A stretch of DNA of 64,000 nt from Desulfosarcina widdelii (GTDB lineage Bacteria > Desulfobacterota > Desulfobacteria > Desulfobacterales > Desulfosarcinaceae). The position numbers and the translations under genes were made by a program. Below are positions 26,052-34,104 of this stretch, piece by piece (position 1 is the first letter of the stretch; the number at the start of each line of letters is the position of its first letter). Under the pieces are notes generated by a model. That model was given only the letters and a program-made list of their open reading frames with translations. It searched no databases and was not told the DNA's origin. The stretch covers positions 5,146,001 to 5,210,000 of the forward strand of contig NZ_AP021875.1 of the NCBI RefSeq assembly GCF_009688965.1. The letters are read 5' to 3'.

Positions 26052-26351
26052 TCATTTGATGGATCGTTTCTCAACTACTTTCCCTTTGTAGGGTCCGGTT
26101 TTTGAAACCGCATTTATTAAAGCCTGGTCCTCAAACGTTTCATCAACGATCAACCATGCTTTGCCTTTTTCATAAGAAATCTCAACGTTTTTAACCCCCT
26201 CTGTCGCCGACAGAGATTTTCTAATGGCGAGCGGTCAAAGCTTACAATTCATGCCTACGATTTCCATAATAATCTGCTGGTCAGCGTTAACACTGACAGA
26301 GACGATCAAGGTAAAAATGGCGAATGTAAATATTTTCAATAATTGTCTCAT
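26052..26351 (-). CDS. merP: MerP periplasmic mercury-binding protein with CxxU motif (candidate selenoprotein)
   Basis: 99 codons (or 101 if the ATG at 26357 is used). A signal peptide (FTFAIFTLIVSVSVNA) is followed by an HMA fold: IIMEIVGMNCKL-U-PLAIRKSLSATEGVKNVEISYEKGKAW. Classical MerP reads GMTCxxCP(I/L), and here the second Cys of the Hg-binding CxxC is UGA (codon 39, 26235-26237). Everything downstream remains in frame to the natural stop, so decay is unlikely. A 7-bp hairpin follows. Starts 13 bp after merT ends. Confidence 0.85.
26199..26215 (-). promoter_or_regulatory. Candidate bacterial SECIS for the MerP UGA
   Basis: The mRNA forms CTCTGTC-GGC-GACAGAG, a perfect 7-bp stem with a GGC triloop that begins 27 nt after the UGA. 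Its geometry resembles the ArsM hairpin. Confidence 0.75.
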
Positions 26352-26364
26352 GGTCATTTGCGCT

Positions 26365-26700
26365 CTATTGATACAGATGGATGAGCAGACTTTGAAAAGA
26401 TGCAGAAAAAATGATGGCTACGGCACCAACCCAGAGTATCCAGCGGGCCATTTTTCTGGTTTTAATATCCTCTGCACATTTGCACTCAGACTTCTTAAGA
26501 TACAATTTCCAGAACGAAAAGCCGAACAGTAATAGAGCTGATGCGAGAAGATAAGGACGCATCGACTCCATATAGGACAGGCCACCTAAGAAACTGGCTG
26601 ATGTCCCAAATACGATGAAGATCGCAGGACCGATGCAACAAGAGGCTGCTAAAAACGAAGCGAATATAGTTCCAAAACTTGACAGGTTTTCAATTTTCAT
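26365..26700 (-). CDS. merT: MerT-type mercuric transport protein
   Basis: 111 residues with three predicted TM helices. The first carries the Hg-binding vicinal cysteines in FLAASCCIGPAIFIVFG, as in MerT, and the protein has a cytoplasmic KSECKCAED loop between helices two and three. Both cysteine pairs are intact, unlike neighbouring merF and merP. It takes Hg(II) from MerP across the inner membrane. Start ATG 26700 overlaps the merF stop by four bases (ATGA). Confidence 0.88.
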   Translation of the reverse strand: MKIENLSSFGTIFASFLAASCCIGPAIFIVFGTSASFLGGLSYMESMRPYLLASALLLFGFSFWKLYLKKSECKCAEDIKTRKMARWILWVGAVAIIFSASFQSLLIHLYQ

Positions 26701-26984
26701 TTCTTCGCACCGTGGTATTTTGAGCCAATATTATCAACATAGCGACACTTCGATTGTTTTTGGGCCGCCTTGCGCCATCGCAGGTAGGATAGAATGGCTA
26801 ATACAATCATGATGCCCAAGGCAGGCAACAGCGCCAAATCAAGATATGGCGTTAATGCACTTAACCCTACGGCACCCATTAGCATCACCAGAATCGGTGT
26901 AAAACATCACAATGCGACCAGTACAGTCCCAGACAGGGCCGCAAACAGGCTCTTTTTTGATGCATTAGATGAAGTCTTATCCAT
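26697..26984 (-). CDS. merF: MerF-like mercury transporter with Sec-Cys pair (candidate selenoprotein)
   Basis: 95 codons from ATG 26984. Reading through UGA codon 26 (26907-26909) gives LVAL-U-CFTPILVMLMGAVGLSALTPYLDLALLPALGIMIVLAI, an excellent match to MerF, whose conserved CCFTP pair binds Hg(II). The first Cys of the pair is UGA. There are two TM helices and a basic Cys-containing tail (KQSKCRYVDN). Without recoding only a headless 63-residue ORF would remain. Translationally coupled to merT. Confidence 0.82.
26873..26899 (-). promoter_or_regulatory. Weak candidate SECIS for the MerF UGA
   Basis: CACC-G-ATT pairs with AAT-G-GGTG around an 11-nt loop that starts 16 nt after the UGA, with one G-G mismatch. 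An alternative is CACC-GATTCT-GGTG closer to the UGA. This is the least convincing of the six hairpins. Confidence 0.4.
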
Positions 26985-27023
26985 TCGTACCGCCCCGATT
27001 TCCGTAATGATAGATGATCAGGG

Positions 27024-27293
27024 CTACGATAAGGGTACGCCCAAACCGGCAGCTTTAAGAACCTCGATATCCGGACCGCACCCTGAACAGCATTCGGCAA
27101 GTTGCCCGTCAATGACAATTGCAGGTACCGACTCGACACCAAGACGCTTGGCTCGATCAGCCACATTCGGATCGTTCATATCAAGGATAGTCACTTCACA
27201 AGATGGGCAGGCATTATCCTGTATGGTACTAATCGCCTCCTGGCAAACAGGGCACCCAGCACTATATATCTCGATATTGCGTTTTGCACTCAT
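27024..27293 (-). CDS. Thioredoxin-like protein, Cys-rich (mer operon)
   Basis: 89 residues from ATG 27293 (GGAG upstream): a glutaredoxin/thioredoxin-like fold with IEIYSAGCPVCQEAIS, a second NACPSCEVT motif, the cis-Pro loop VESVPAIVID and ECCSGCGPD near the end. Seven cysteines in 89 residues suggest dithiol/disulfide chemistry or soft-metal transfer. It lies between merR and merF, so it is probably induced by mercury. Confidence 0.8.
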   Translation of the reverse strand: MSAKRNIEIYSAGCPVCQEAISTIQDNACPSCEVTILDMNDPNVADRAKRLGVESVPAIVIDGQLAECCSGCGPDIEVLKAAGLGVPLS

Positions 27294-27306
27294 ATGATTA
27301 TCTCCT

Positions 27307-27705
27307 TTATTGGTAGAGTTCCTCCAAGATCGGGCATTTGCCAATTGGACCACCACCGGTGCATTTTTTTTCCAGGCGGGTAAGCGCATCACGAATTTGG
27401 ATCAATTCATTTATTTTCTTTTCAACGGTGGCCAGTTTTTCAGTCACCCTCAATTTCATATCCGCACAGGTAGATTGCTGTGTCATTCGTAATTCCAGAA
27501 TGTCTTGTATTTCATTGAGGGAAAACCCAAGTGATTGACATCGCTTAATAAATTCTGTGCGTCTAACCGCTTCTGTTGAGTACTGCCTATGTCCGCTTTT
27601 GTTCCGAGGTGGAACTGCTATGAGCCCTCTACGCTCATAGTAGCGAATCGTTTCGATGTTCACTTTGGCTTGCTTAGCAAGTTCACCAATTGAGATTCTT
27701 TCCAT
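27307..27705 (-). CDS. merR: MerR mercury-responsive regulator
   Basis: 132 residues: HTH ISIGELAKQAKVNIETIRYYERRGLI, a long coiled helix, and the Hg-binding cysteines in STCADMKLR and CTGGGPIGKCPILEEL, which match MerR Cys82/117/126. MerR represses and, with Hg(II), activates by untwisting an over-long promoter spacer. Exactly that promoter type lies upstream. It is the first gene of the operon it controls. Confidence 0.92.
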   Translation of the reverse strand: MERISIGELAKQAKVNIETIRYYERRGLIAVPPRNKSGHRQYSTEAVRRTEFIKRCQSLGFSLNEIQDILELRMTQQSTCADMKLRVTEKLATVEKKINELIQIRDALTRLEKKCTGGGPIGKCPILEELYQ

Positions 27706-27720
27706 TTTTGCCTCCTACAA

Positions 27721-27751
27721 ACAATAAGACCTGTACCTTGGTACAGGTCAA
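27721..27751 (-). promoter_or_regulatory. MerR-type promoter with 19-bp spacer and dyad operator
   Basis: On the minus strand TTGACC (27751-27746) and TATTGT (27726-27721) are 19 bp apart, the hallmark MerR spacing. The spacer is covered by the dyad GACCTGTACC-TT-GGTACAGGTC (27728-27749, plus strand). The merR ATG lies 15 bp downstream of the -10. Confidence 0.88.
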
Positions 27752-27889
27752 GGGGGCAATTGAATCTTTTTCACTTTTTCTTAAAATAATCCCACTTGAT
27801 CACTCAAGAATACCCAGCAGCTTATTGGCCTATCATACCGATTCGGGATGCTTTGCTGGTGTTGTAATATAGATGGGCGGTTACTGGTT

Positions 27890-28417
27890 TTTCCATATTC
27901 AACATTAAAGTTACGCAGCGTTGGAAAAAACCAACCGCTTCCAAAGAAGCTTTCTGAAATTAGCCCCCTTCAGCAAGATGAAGCCGTTAATTTTCTTAAT
28001 CCCAGGCAATTTTTTCTCACGATGCAGCATATGCAATGGTCGATCAATGGTCGGGTATTTCAGATGGAAGAGGTAGCAGATGACGAGATTGTTCAATTAG
28101 GTTCGAAGGAGATTTGGGAATTTCACAATACTGGGGGTGGAATGATGAACATGATGAATATGCCACATCCCATTCATCTCCATGGTAAGCAGTTTCGAGT
28201 TATTGAACGAAGTGGTGTCATGCATGAAGGCTATGTGGACGAAGGTTGGAAAGACACTGTCTTGATTATGCCCGGCGAGCGGATCAGATTCTTAGTCGAA
28301 TTTGATGATTACCCAGGCTTGTTTTTGTACCATTGTCACAACTTGGAGCATGAGGATATGGGGATGATGCGTAATTATTTTGTAAGGGACACCGATAGCA
28401 CTGGACAACGCATTTAA
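27890..28417 (+). pseudogene. Duplicated 3' end of the multicopper oxidase
   Basis: Near-identical to 18080-18611: the last ~170 codons, including HPIHLHGKQ and HCHNLEHEDMG, recur in the same orientation. Differences cluster at the first ~60 bp (small indels) and the last codons. It lacks a leader and the first two copper motifs, so it is not a working oxidase. The two copies flank the ISs and the mercury/arsenic locus as ~530-bp direct repeats about 9.8 kb apart. Confidence 0.9.
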
Positions 28418-28450
28418 AATGCACGTACGAAGATAATGAGTGTTATAATA

Positions 28451-29266
28451 TTACCCAAGAGCCACATCCAAGGTCATCATTACCGCAAAACCTAACATCG
28501 CGCCGATGGTGGCCACGTCAGAATGTTTTTCAAGCTGGGATTCTGGAATCAACTCTTCGACCACCACATAAATCATCGCGCCCGCCGCAAAAGCAAGTGC
28601 ATATGGAAGGATCGGTCGCATGTATATGACGGCGACGGCTCCCAACACACCAGCCATCGGCTCCACCACGCCGGATAATTGGCCGTACCAGAAGCTTTTC
28701 AATCTTGAGAAACCTTCTCGGCGGAGAGGGACAGATACCGCCGTTCCTTCGGGAAAATTTTGAATCCCTATTCCTAAGGCCAATGCGATTGCACCACCCA
28801 GCGTGGCCGATGGTAGGTCGGCCGCCAGTGCACCGAACGCGACTCCCACAGCAAGACCCTCAGGAATATTGTGAATCGTGATTGCCAAAACCAACAGAAC
28901 GCTCCTCCGCCAGCTGGTGCTGATCCCTTCGGCTTCTTCCGTTGGAAATCCCGGATGCAGATGAGGAAGGAGTTTGTCAACGATCCAAAGAAAAGCGCCA
29001 CCTAAAAGAAAACCGGAGGTAGCAGGGACCCAGGCAGGCAAACTTGACTCTTCAGCCATTTCGATCGCAGGGGCAAGCAAAGACCAATATGATGCTGCTA
29101 TCATAACACCTGCAGCAAATCCAAGCATTGCATCTAAAACTTTTCGATTGATGGTTTTAAAAAAGAAAACCAGCCCCGAACCCAGCGCAGTCATGAACCA
29201 GGTAAACAACGTCGCAATAAAAGCCTGGAGAACCGGACTCAAGCCTAAAAAGAAATCTATATTCAT
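28451..29266 (-). CDS. ZIP-family metal transporter (ZupT/GufA-like)
   Basis: 271 residues from ATG 29266 (GGAG upstream), about eight TM helices. Signature metal-binding helices: AITIHNIPEGLAVGVAFG (HNIPEG) and GIGIQNFPEGTAVSVPL, plus YVVVEELIPES. ZIP proteins move Zn(II) and other divalent ions into the cytoplasm. The His-containing loop DKLLPHLHPG fits the family. It is convergent with the oxidase fragment. An importer beside a CadA exporter suggests zinc balancing. Confidence 0.88.
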   Translation of the reverse strand: MNIDFFLGLSPVLQAFIATLFTWFMTALGSGLVFFFKTINRKVLDAMLGFAAGVMIAASYWSLLAPAIEMAEESSLPAWVPATSGFLLGGAFLWIVDKLLPHLHPGFPTEEAEGISTSWRRSVLLVLAITIHNIPEGLAVGVAFGALAADLPSATLGGAIALALGIGIQNFPEGTAVSVPLRREGFSRLKSFWYGQLSGVVEPMAGVLGAVAVIYMRPILPYALAFAAGAMIYVVVEELIPESQLEKHSDVATIGAMLGFAVMMTLDVALG

Positions 29267-29371
29267 ATAAAGTTCTCCAATTTTTGACCTGTTAGGAAAA
29301 AAAGACAACTAAATCATCAAATATTGTTTCACTCCAATAGCGTCATATCTTACCTGTCCCAATGTATCAAT

Positions 29372-29989
29372 TCAGTACAAATAGGGGAAATATCTTTTTG
29401 TGGTTTTCAGATAGTCAATATACGCTTGACCATGGGTTTCCATGAGATGTTCTTCTTCTATTCTTACTTGAAATTCAATCGATATATAGAACGTCACTAC
29501 CCATAATAGGATGAGAGTATTATGAATAATCATCAGAGTTCCCAAACATATCAAGAAAAGTCCACTATAAGTTGGGTTGCGAATTTTTTTAAAAACACCA
29601 GTGGTGATCAATTCGGTCCTTTTTCTATCAATACCAACCCGCCACGATCTGCCCATCTCCTTCTGTGCTCTCCAGCATAGCAAAAGTCCGAAAATGCCAA
29701 TTGCATATCCACTAAGATATAAATATTTGTGTTTTATAGTAAATAGTACGCCATTTTCGAAATGCCCGTTGAAACCTGTTATTTGAAGAAAAATCAACAA
29801 TCCGATGAACAATGACAGCAATCGAGATAATTTGGCGAATAGTTTTTGTGAGGGGCGTTCGTCACGATATATTACATCTGGATCAGTACTGCTATCGATC
29901 AGCATAATCATCCTTTTTTGCCACCATAGATAAAGGTATCCGAGAAACAAGGTGAGCACTAATAGACCTTCAACTTGCCCTACGTTCAT
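29372..29989 (-). CDS. Isoprenylcysteine carboxyl methyltransferase-like membrane protein
   Basis: 205 residues from ATG 29989, preceded by GGTGG. Several TM helices and the C-terminal ICMT/PEMT motif: LITTGVFKKIRNPTYSGLFLICLGT and RIEEEHLMETHGQAYIDYLKTTKRYFPY. Bacterial members methylate unknown substrates and are often found next to heavy-metal transporters. It starts 18 bp after the P-type ATPase ends, in one operon with it. Confidence 0.8.
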   Translation of the reverse strand: MNVGQVEGLLVLTLFLGYLYLWWQKRMIMLIDSSTDPDVIYRDERPSQKLFAKLSRLLSLFIGLLIFLQITGFNGHFENGVLFTIKHKYLYLSGYAIGIFGLLLCWRAQKEMGRSWRVGIDRKRTELITTGVFKKIRNPTYSGLFLICLGTLMIIHNTLILLWVVTFYISIEFQVRIEEEHLMETHGQAYIDYLKTTKRYFPYLY

Positions 29990-30006
29990 ATTAACCACCA
30001 CCCTGA

Positions 30007-32157
30007 CTAAATTCGATCCTGTTCTGATGGATCGATTTTTCTAATAATTCTTGTTGAGTTGACGACCGCTAACAATGCAGTACCCATATCTGCGAAGACA
30101 GCTTCCCACATTGTTGCCAAACCCATGGCTCCAAATATAATAAAGATTCCTTTAACAAAAAATGCCAGCATAATATTTTGCCAGACAATATTTCGCGTCT
30201 GTTTGGCAATGGATACAGCTTCTGCCATTTTCATTGGGGAATCGTCCATCAAAACGACATCCGCCGTTTCAACAGCTGCATCGCTTCCGAGCGCACCCAT
30301 TGCCACGCCAACATCAGCACGAGCAAGTACGGGCGCATCATTGACTCCATCCCCAACAAAAGCAATTTTCCCGTCCTTCGCCGTATGTTCGATTATCTTC
30401 TCAAACATACTTACCTTATCTTCAGGAAGGAGTCCTGCATGATAGCTGTCGATTCCTAAACTATTTGCTACAGAACTGGCGGCGCAAGCATTATCCCCGG
30501 TCAACATTGATAGATGCCTAATGCCTTGCTGTTTGAGTAATACAAGTGCTTTTTTCGCGTCCGGCTTAATTTCATCTCCAATTAATATGTAGCCTGCGTA
30601 CACGTCATCGATTACAATGTGAGCTACAGTGTCGCTGAATTCGCATTTGGGGTGCTCAATTGACTCAAGGTGTAAGATACTATCGTTACCCACCAAAACT
30701 GAATGATCCTTATAGCGGGCCTTGACGCCTTGACCGGAGATCTCTGTGTGGCTAAGAACTTCGGCAGGGTTCAATTTATGTTCACTTTTGTTAAATTCAT
30801 CTACAATGGAAACAGCAATGGGGTGATTCGAATGCAGTTCCGCTGCGGCTGCAAATTCAAGCAATTGATCTTTTGAAAAACCGTTCAAATTTACAATTTC
30901 TTTTACCTTAAAAGACCCTTTGGTTAACGTCCCGGTTTTGTCGAACACTACTGTTTTCACGGCAGCTAATGCATCAATAAAGTTTGATCCTTTTACAAGG
31001 ATACCATTGCGTGAAGCTTTTCCAATCCCTCCGAAATAGCCCAATGGGATGCTCACGACCAGTGCGCATGGGCAGGAAATTACCAATAACACAAGTGCAC
31101 GGTAGATCCAGGTCTCGAAAGAGGCCTCAGTTAGTATGGGCGGAATAAAAGCGATGCCCGCTGCAATCAACACTACAGCTGGGGTATAATAACGGGCAAA
31201 TGTTGTCATGAACTTTTCGGTTTTTGCTTTTCGGGCTGTGGCGTTTTCGACAAGATCCATTATCCTGGAGATTGAGGATTCGCTAAAAGGGCGGGAAACT
31301 CGAACTGTTAACGCACCGCTTTTATTAATTTGTCCGGCCAATACAGTATCTCCGGGTTTTGCATTGGCTGGCACAAATTCTCCGGTTATCGCAGAGGAGT
31401 CTAATTGAGAGGTTCCGGCAATTATTTCGCCATCCAGCGGGACCTTTTCGCCTGGCTTAATAAGTATGAATTCACCAACCTCCACAGATTCCGGGGCGAC
31501 CTCTTTGTATCCATCAGAGGTTTTTATGTTGGCTTTATCTGGTTTTGCTGCCAATAGTGCTCTAACTGAACGGCGTGATCTGGAAACGGCCAAATCCTGA
31601 AGCAGTTCACCAACTTTATAGAAAATCATGACTCCCACTGCTTCTGAATATGCATGAATTGCTATGGCACCGCCAGTGGCGATCACCATCAGCACATTTT
31701 CATCGAATAGCATCCCTCTGCGGATCGTCCTCATAGCGCCGAGCAGAACATTCCACCCAGCAATTAGATAGGCTGTAACTACGATGGTTATTTCTAATAT
31801 TGATATTGGGTGAAGATGAAACCAGTCTTCAAAAACCAAATGCACGATGAACAAGACTGCAGCGACTATCAGAAATGCAAGCTCTTTTTTAAACTTTGTT
31901 TTTTCGTTTTCCTCATCATGATCATATTGGGCAGTTTTTTTGGATTTGGGTATTAACTCCACTTCAGGCTCAATTTTGTGGACTTCTTCTATAATTTGCG
32001 AAATGTCCTTCGCTTTCACATGAAGGGTAAGGCTGGCGAAGTCGAGCACGGCATCGTTGACCCCACTGACGGCTTTAAGCCCATTTTCAATTTTTGCCGC
32101 ACACGCGGCGCAATCGAGGTTTTTTACACTATATTTTTCTGTCTGTAGTTGTCCCAT
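30007..32157 (-). CDS. Zn/Cd/Pb-exporting P1B-ATPase (ZntA/CadA type)
   Basis: 716 residues: one N-terminal HMA domain (NLDCAACAAKIENGL), then TM helices, actuator SSAITGEFVP, CPC metal site in LLVISCPCALVVSIPLGYFGG, phosphorylation DKTGTLTKG, the HP motif (HSNHPIAVS) and hinge GDGVNDAPVLARADVG. The CPC followed by VVS..LGYFGG fits the P1B-2 (Zn/Cd/Pb) subgroup rather than copper pumps. It is controlled by the adjacent CadC-like repressor, 21 bp upstream. Confidence 0.92.
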   Translation of the reverse strand: MGQLQTEKYSVKNLDCAACAAKIENGLKAVSGVNDAVLDFASLTLHVKAKDISQIIEEVHKIEPEVELIPKSKKTAQYDHDEENEKTKFKKELAFLIVAAVLFIVHLVFEDWFHLHPISILEITIVVTAYLIAGWNVLLGAMRTIRRGMLFDENVLMVIATGGAIAIHAYSEAVGVMIFYKVGELLQDLAVSRSRRSVRALLAAKPDKANIKTSDGYKEVAPESVEVGEFILIKPGEKVPLDGEIIAGTSQLDSSAITGEFVPANAKPGDTVLAGQINKSGALTVRVSRPFSESSISRIMDLVENATARKAKTEKFMTTFARYYTPAVVLIAAGIAFIPPILTEASFETWIYRALVLLVISCPCALVVSIPLGYFGGIGKASRNGILVKGSNFIDALAAVKTVVFDKTGTLTKGSFKVKEIVNLNGFSKDQLLEFAAAAELHSNHPIAVSIVDEFNKSEHKLNPAEVLSHTEISGQGVKARYKDHSVLVGNDSILHLESIEHPKCEFSDTVAHIVIDDVYAGYILIGDEIKPDAKKALVLLKQQGIRHLSMLTGDNACAASSVANSLGIDSYHAGLLPEDKVSMFEKIIEHTAKDGKIAFVGDGVNDAPVLARADVGVAMGALGSDAAVETADVVLMDDSPMKMAEAVSIAKQTRNIVWQNIMLAFFVKGIFIIFGAMGLATMWEAVFADMGTALLAVVNSTRIIRKIDPSEQDRI

Positions 32158-32178
32158 TATTTATATCTTTCAAGGGTG

Positions 32179-32562
32179 TTATGGCTCTTGCGTATGTTCC
32201 ATCCCCAAATTTAATAATTCACGGATGTGTTCATCTTCCAGGCTGTAATATACGATCTTTCCATCACGCCGGGCTTTTACAATTCGTGACTGCTTTAAAT
32301 TCTTTAGTTGATGAGAAACTGCTGGTTGTTTCATCTTTAACAGCGCACAAAGGTCACACACACACATTTCGGATTCGCTCAAGGCCCATAAGATCCCAAG
32401 CCTAGTGCTGTCTCCGAAAAGCTTGAACAGATCAGAGAGTTCATAGAGTGCTACGGGATCAGGCATTTTTCGTTTTACCGACTTAACGATTTCACCATGA
32501 ATTCCCTTTGTCATGCAGGTTTCAACTGTTGTAAGCTTTGGTTTTTGCTGAACCGAGGTCAT
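32179..32562 (-). CDS. CadC/SmtB-type metal repressor
   Basis: 127 residues. The N-terminal ETCMTKGIHGE and the ESEMCVCDLCALLKMKQPAVSHQLKNLKQ helix match CadC: the CVC in the recognition region and an N-terminal Cys form the Cd/Pb/Zn site. The wing reads ARRDGKIVYYSLED. It represses its own operon (cadC, ATPase, ICMT-like) until Cd, Pb or Zn binds. Confidence 0.9.
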   Translation of the reverse strand: MTSVQQKPKLTTVETCMTKGIHGEIVKSVKRKMPDPVALYELSDLFKLFGDSTRLGILWALSESEMCVCDLCALLKMKQPAVSHQLKNLKQSRIVKARRDGKIVYYSLEDEHIRELLNLGMEHTQEP

Positions 32563-32596
32563 GATGTTGCCTCTCTTTGATGATTTGTATCAATAT

Positions 32597-32630
32597 ATGT
32601 ACATATAATAATATATACATGCGTTGTCAA
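32597..32630 (-). promoter_or_regulatory. Promoter/operator of the cadC-cadA operon
   Basis: On the minus strand TTGACA (32630-32625) is followed after 17 bp by TATATG (32607-32602). An AT-rich inverted repeat (ATGTATATAT and ATATGTACAT, one mismatch) overlaps the spacer and -10, as in CadC/SmtB operators. Confidence 0.65.
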
Positions 32631-32842
32631 GGCCTTCTTGGTTCCCACTTTCGCTGGAACCGCACGTTGTCAAATGGGGTAACCACCCGTAATAAATTCA
32701 ATAAAATTGTGTATCAAAGAAAAGGTTGAACATAATAATTGGAGCGCAAGATACTATTGGAACATGAGTGGCTATATGGGATTCTGCGGTTGACAGTGAT
32801 GTCACAATGTGGGATATGGCGTGCGAAGGGCAAATAGATACA

Positions 32843-33295
32843 ATGAAAAAAGTTATTCTAAAATTCATTTACACAAGTTTGGCCATGGTGGGTGCATTTG
32901 TCGCACTGCACAGTTTGGTTGCCGCACAACAGGCATGCTGTGTCAAAATTGACAATGCTTATCTTTCTGCATCAAATCGATTTTCAGTGAATCCTAATAG
33001 CCGTGAAGTTTGCCTACCTTCGCCGTCCCACCACTATAAAAGCAGTTCAGACCTGCAAAGTAGTAAGAATGATTTAGGGGGGGGAACAACCTGCTGCGAG
33101 TCCAAGGATTGTGCGGCATCTGGCCAATCTACTTATATAGGAGCGTCTTTTTCCTACGACACGGATTTTTTTAACGAAGCAGCATTCGATGAAGATGTAA
33201 AAAATACCACCCTAACCACCTATCGACTCAATGATCTACAGACAAGTCCGGTAACTGCACCGATCTATATCCTAACGCAATCAATTCTCTGTTGA
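32843..33295 (+). CDS. Exported Cys-containing protein of unknown function
   Basis: 150 residues from ATG 32843; the frame is open from 32768, but this start gives a clean signal peptide (MKKVILKFIYTSLAMVGAFVALHSLVAA). The mature protein begins QQACCVKID and contains TTCCESKDC, a Cys-rich motif that may bind metal or form disulfides. No family recognised. It precedes the cytochrome c/thiol operon. Confidence 0.6.
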   Translation: MKKVILKFIYTSLAMVGAFVALHSLVAAQQACCVKIDNAYLSASNRFSVNPNSREVCLPSPSHHYKSSSDLQSSKNDLGGGTTCCESKDCAASGQSTYIGASFSYDTDFFNEAAFDEDVKNTTLTTYRLNDLQTSPVTAPIYILTQSILC

Positions 33296-33482
33296 TTCTC
33301 CATCACTAAGGCAAGCCAATAACGATGCTGCCATTGTTGCTTAATCGCAACCGTGGCATCAGACATATGACTCGCCTTCGTTTTTATCCCAGTCTTCACA
33401 CATTAATGCATCTCCTGCAATCCTATCAGAGTGGACGATCACTTGCTGGTAGTAGCGACCAATTATGTTTGTGCGGTGTACT

Positions 33483-34079
33483 ATGAAAAATCAGGGCGCT
33501 GTCCAATCTAAAAAAATCGGACAACGGAAAACGATAATTATAGCAGGAGCAATGTTCGTTCTTGGATTCTTTACAGGTATATGTGTGGCTGTTTATCAAA
33601 CCGGAAACTTTTCGACTACCATTTCAAAGCCTGCAAACACGGACAATGACAATAGGCAACGGGCTGAAACTCTAAATCAGAAAGTGGGAGATAATCCCGG
33701 CAATACCAGTGCGTGGATTCAATTGGGCCATACTTATTTCGACATGAATGAATATGATCAGGCTATTGCCGCATATGAAAAAGCGCTTGAGCAAAACCCT
33801 AACAATGCTGACGTATTAACAGACTTGGGGATCATGTATCGCCGAAGCGGTCAACCCAGAGAGGCAATAAAAAAATTTGATATGGCCATTGCCATAAACT
33901 CGAACCATGAAACTGCAAGATTCAACAAGGGAATCGTGCTGATGCACGATTTGGGTGACCGTGAGGGGGCAATACAGGCGTGGGTAGAGTTGCTGGAGAT
34001 CAATCCGGTCGCTATGGCTGGCAATAATCAAAGTGTGGACCAGATGATCAAGCATTACAAAGACGGTCATGACCGATAA
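33483..34079 (+). CDS. TPR protein, CcmH/NrfG-like
   Basis: 198 residues from ATG 33483: one N-terminal TM helix (IIIAGAMFVLGFFTGICVAVY), then about three tetratricopeptide repeats (TSAWIQLGHTYFDMNEYDQAIAAY; ADVLTDLGIMYRRSGQPREAI; and ETARFNKG...). TPR proteins of this layout assist apocytochrome handling. It overlaps the region before resB, with which it forms an operon. Confidence 0.85.
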   Translation: MKNQGAVQSKKIGQRKTIIIAGAMFVLGFFTGICVAVYQTGNFSTTISKPANTDNDNRQRAETLNQKVGDNPGNTSAWIQLGHTYFDMNEYDQAIAAYEKALEQNPNNADVLTDLGIMYRRSGQPREAIKKFDMAIAINSNHETARFNKGIVLMHDLGDREGAIQAWVELLEINPVAMAGNNQSVDQMIKHYKDGHDR

Positions 34080-34104
34080 AATTCTAAATGAGGAAGTTCA
34101 TTTA

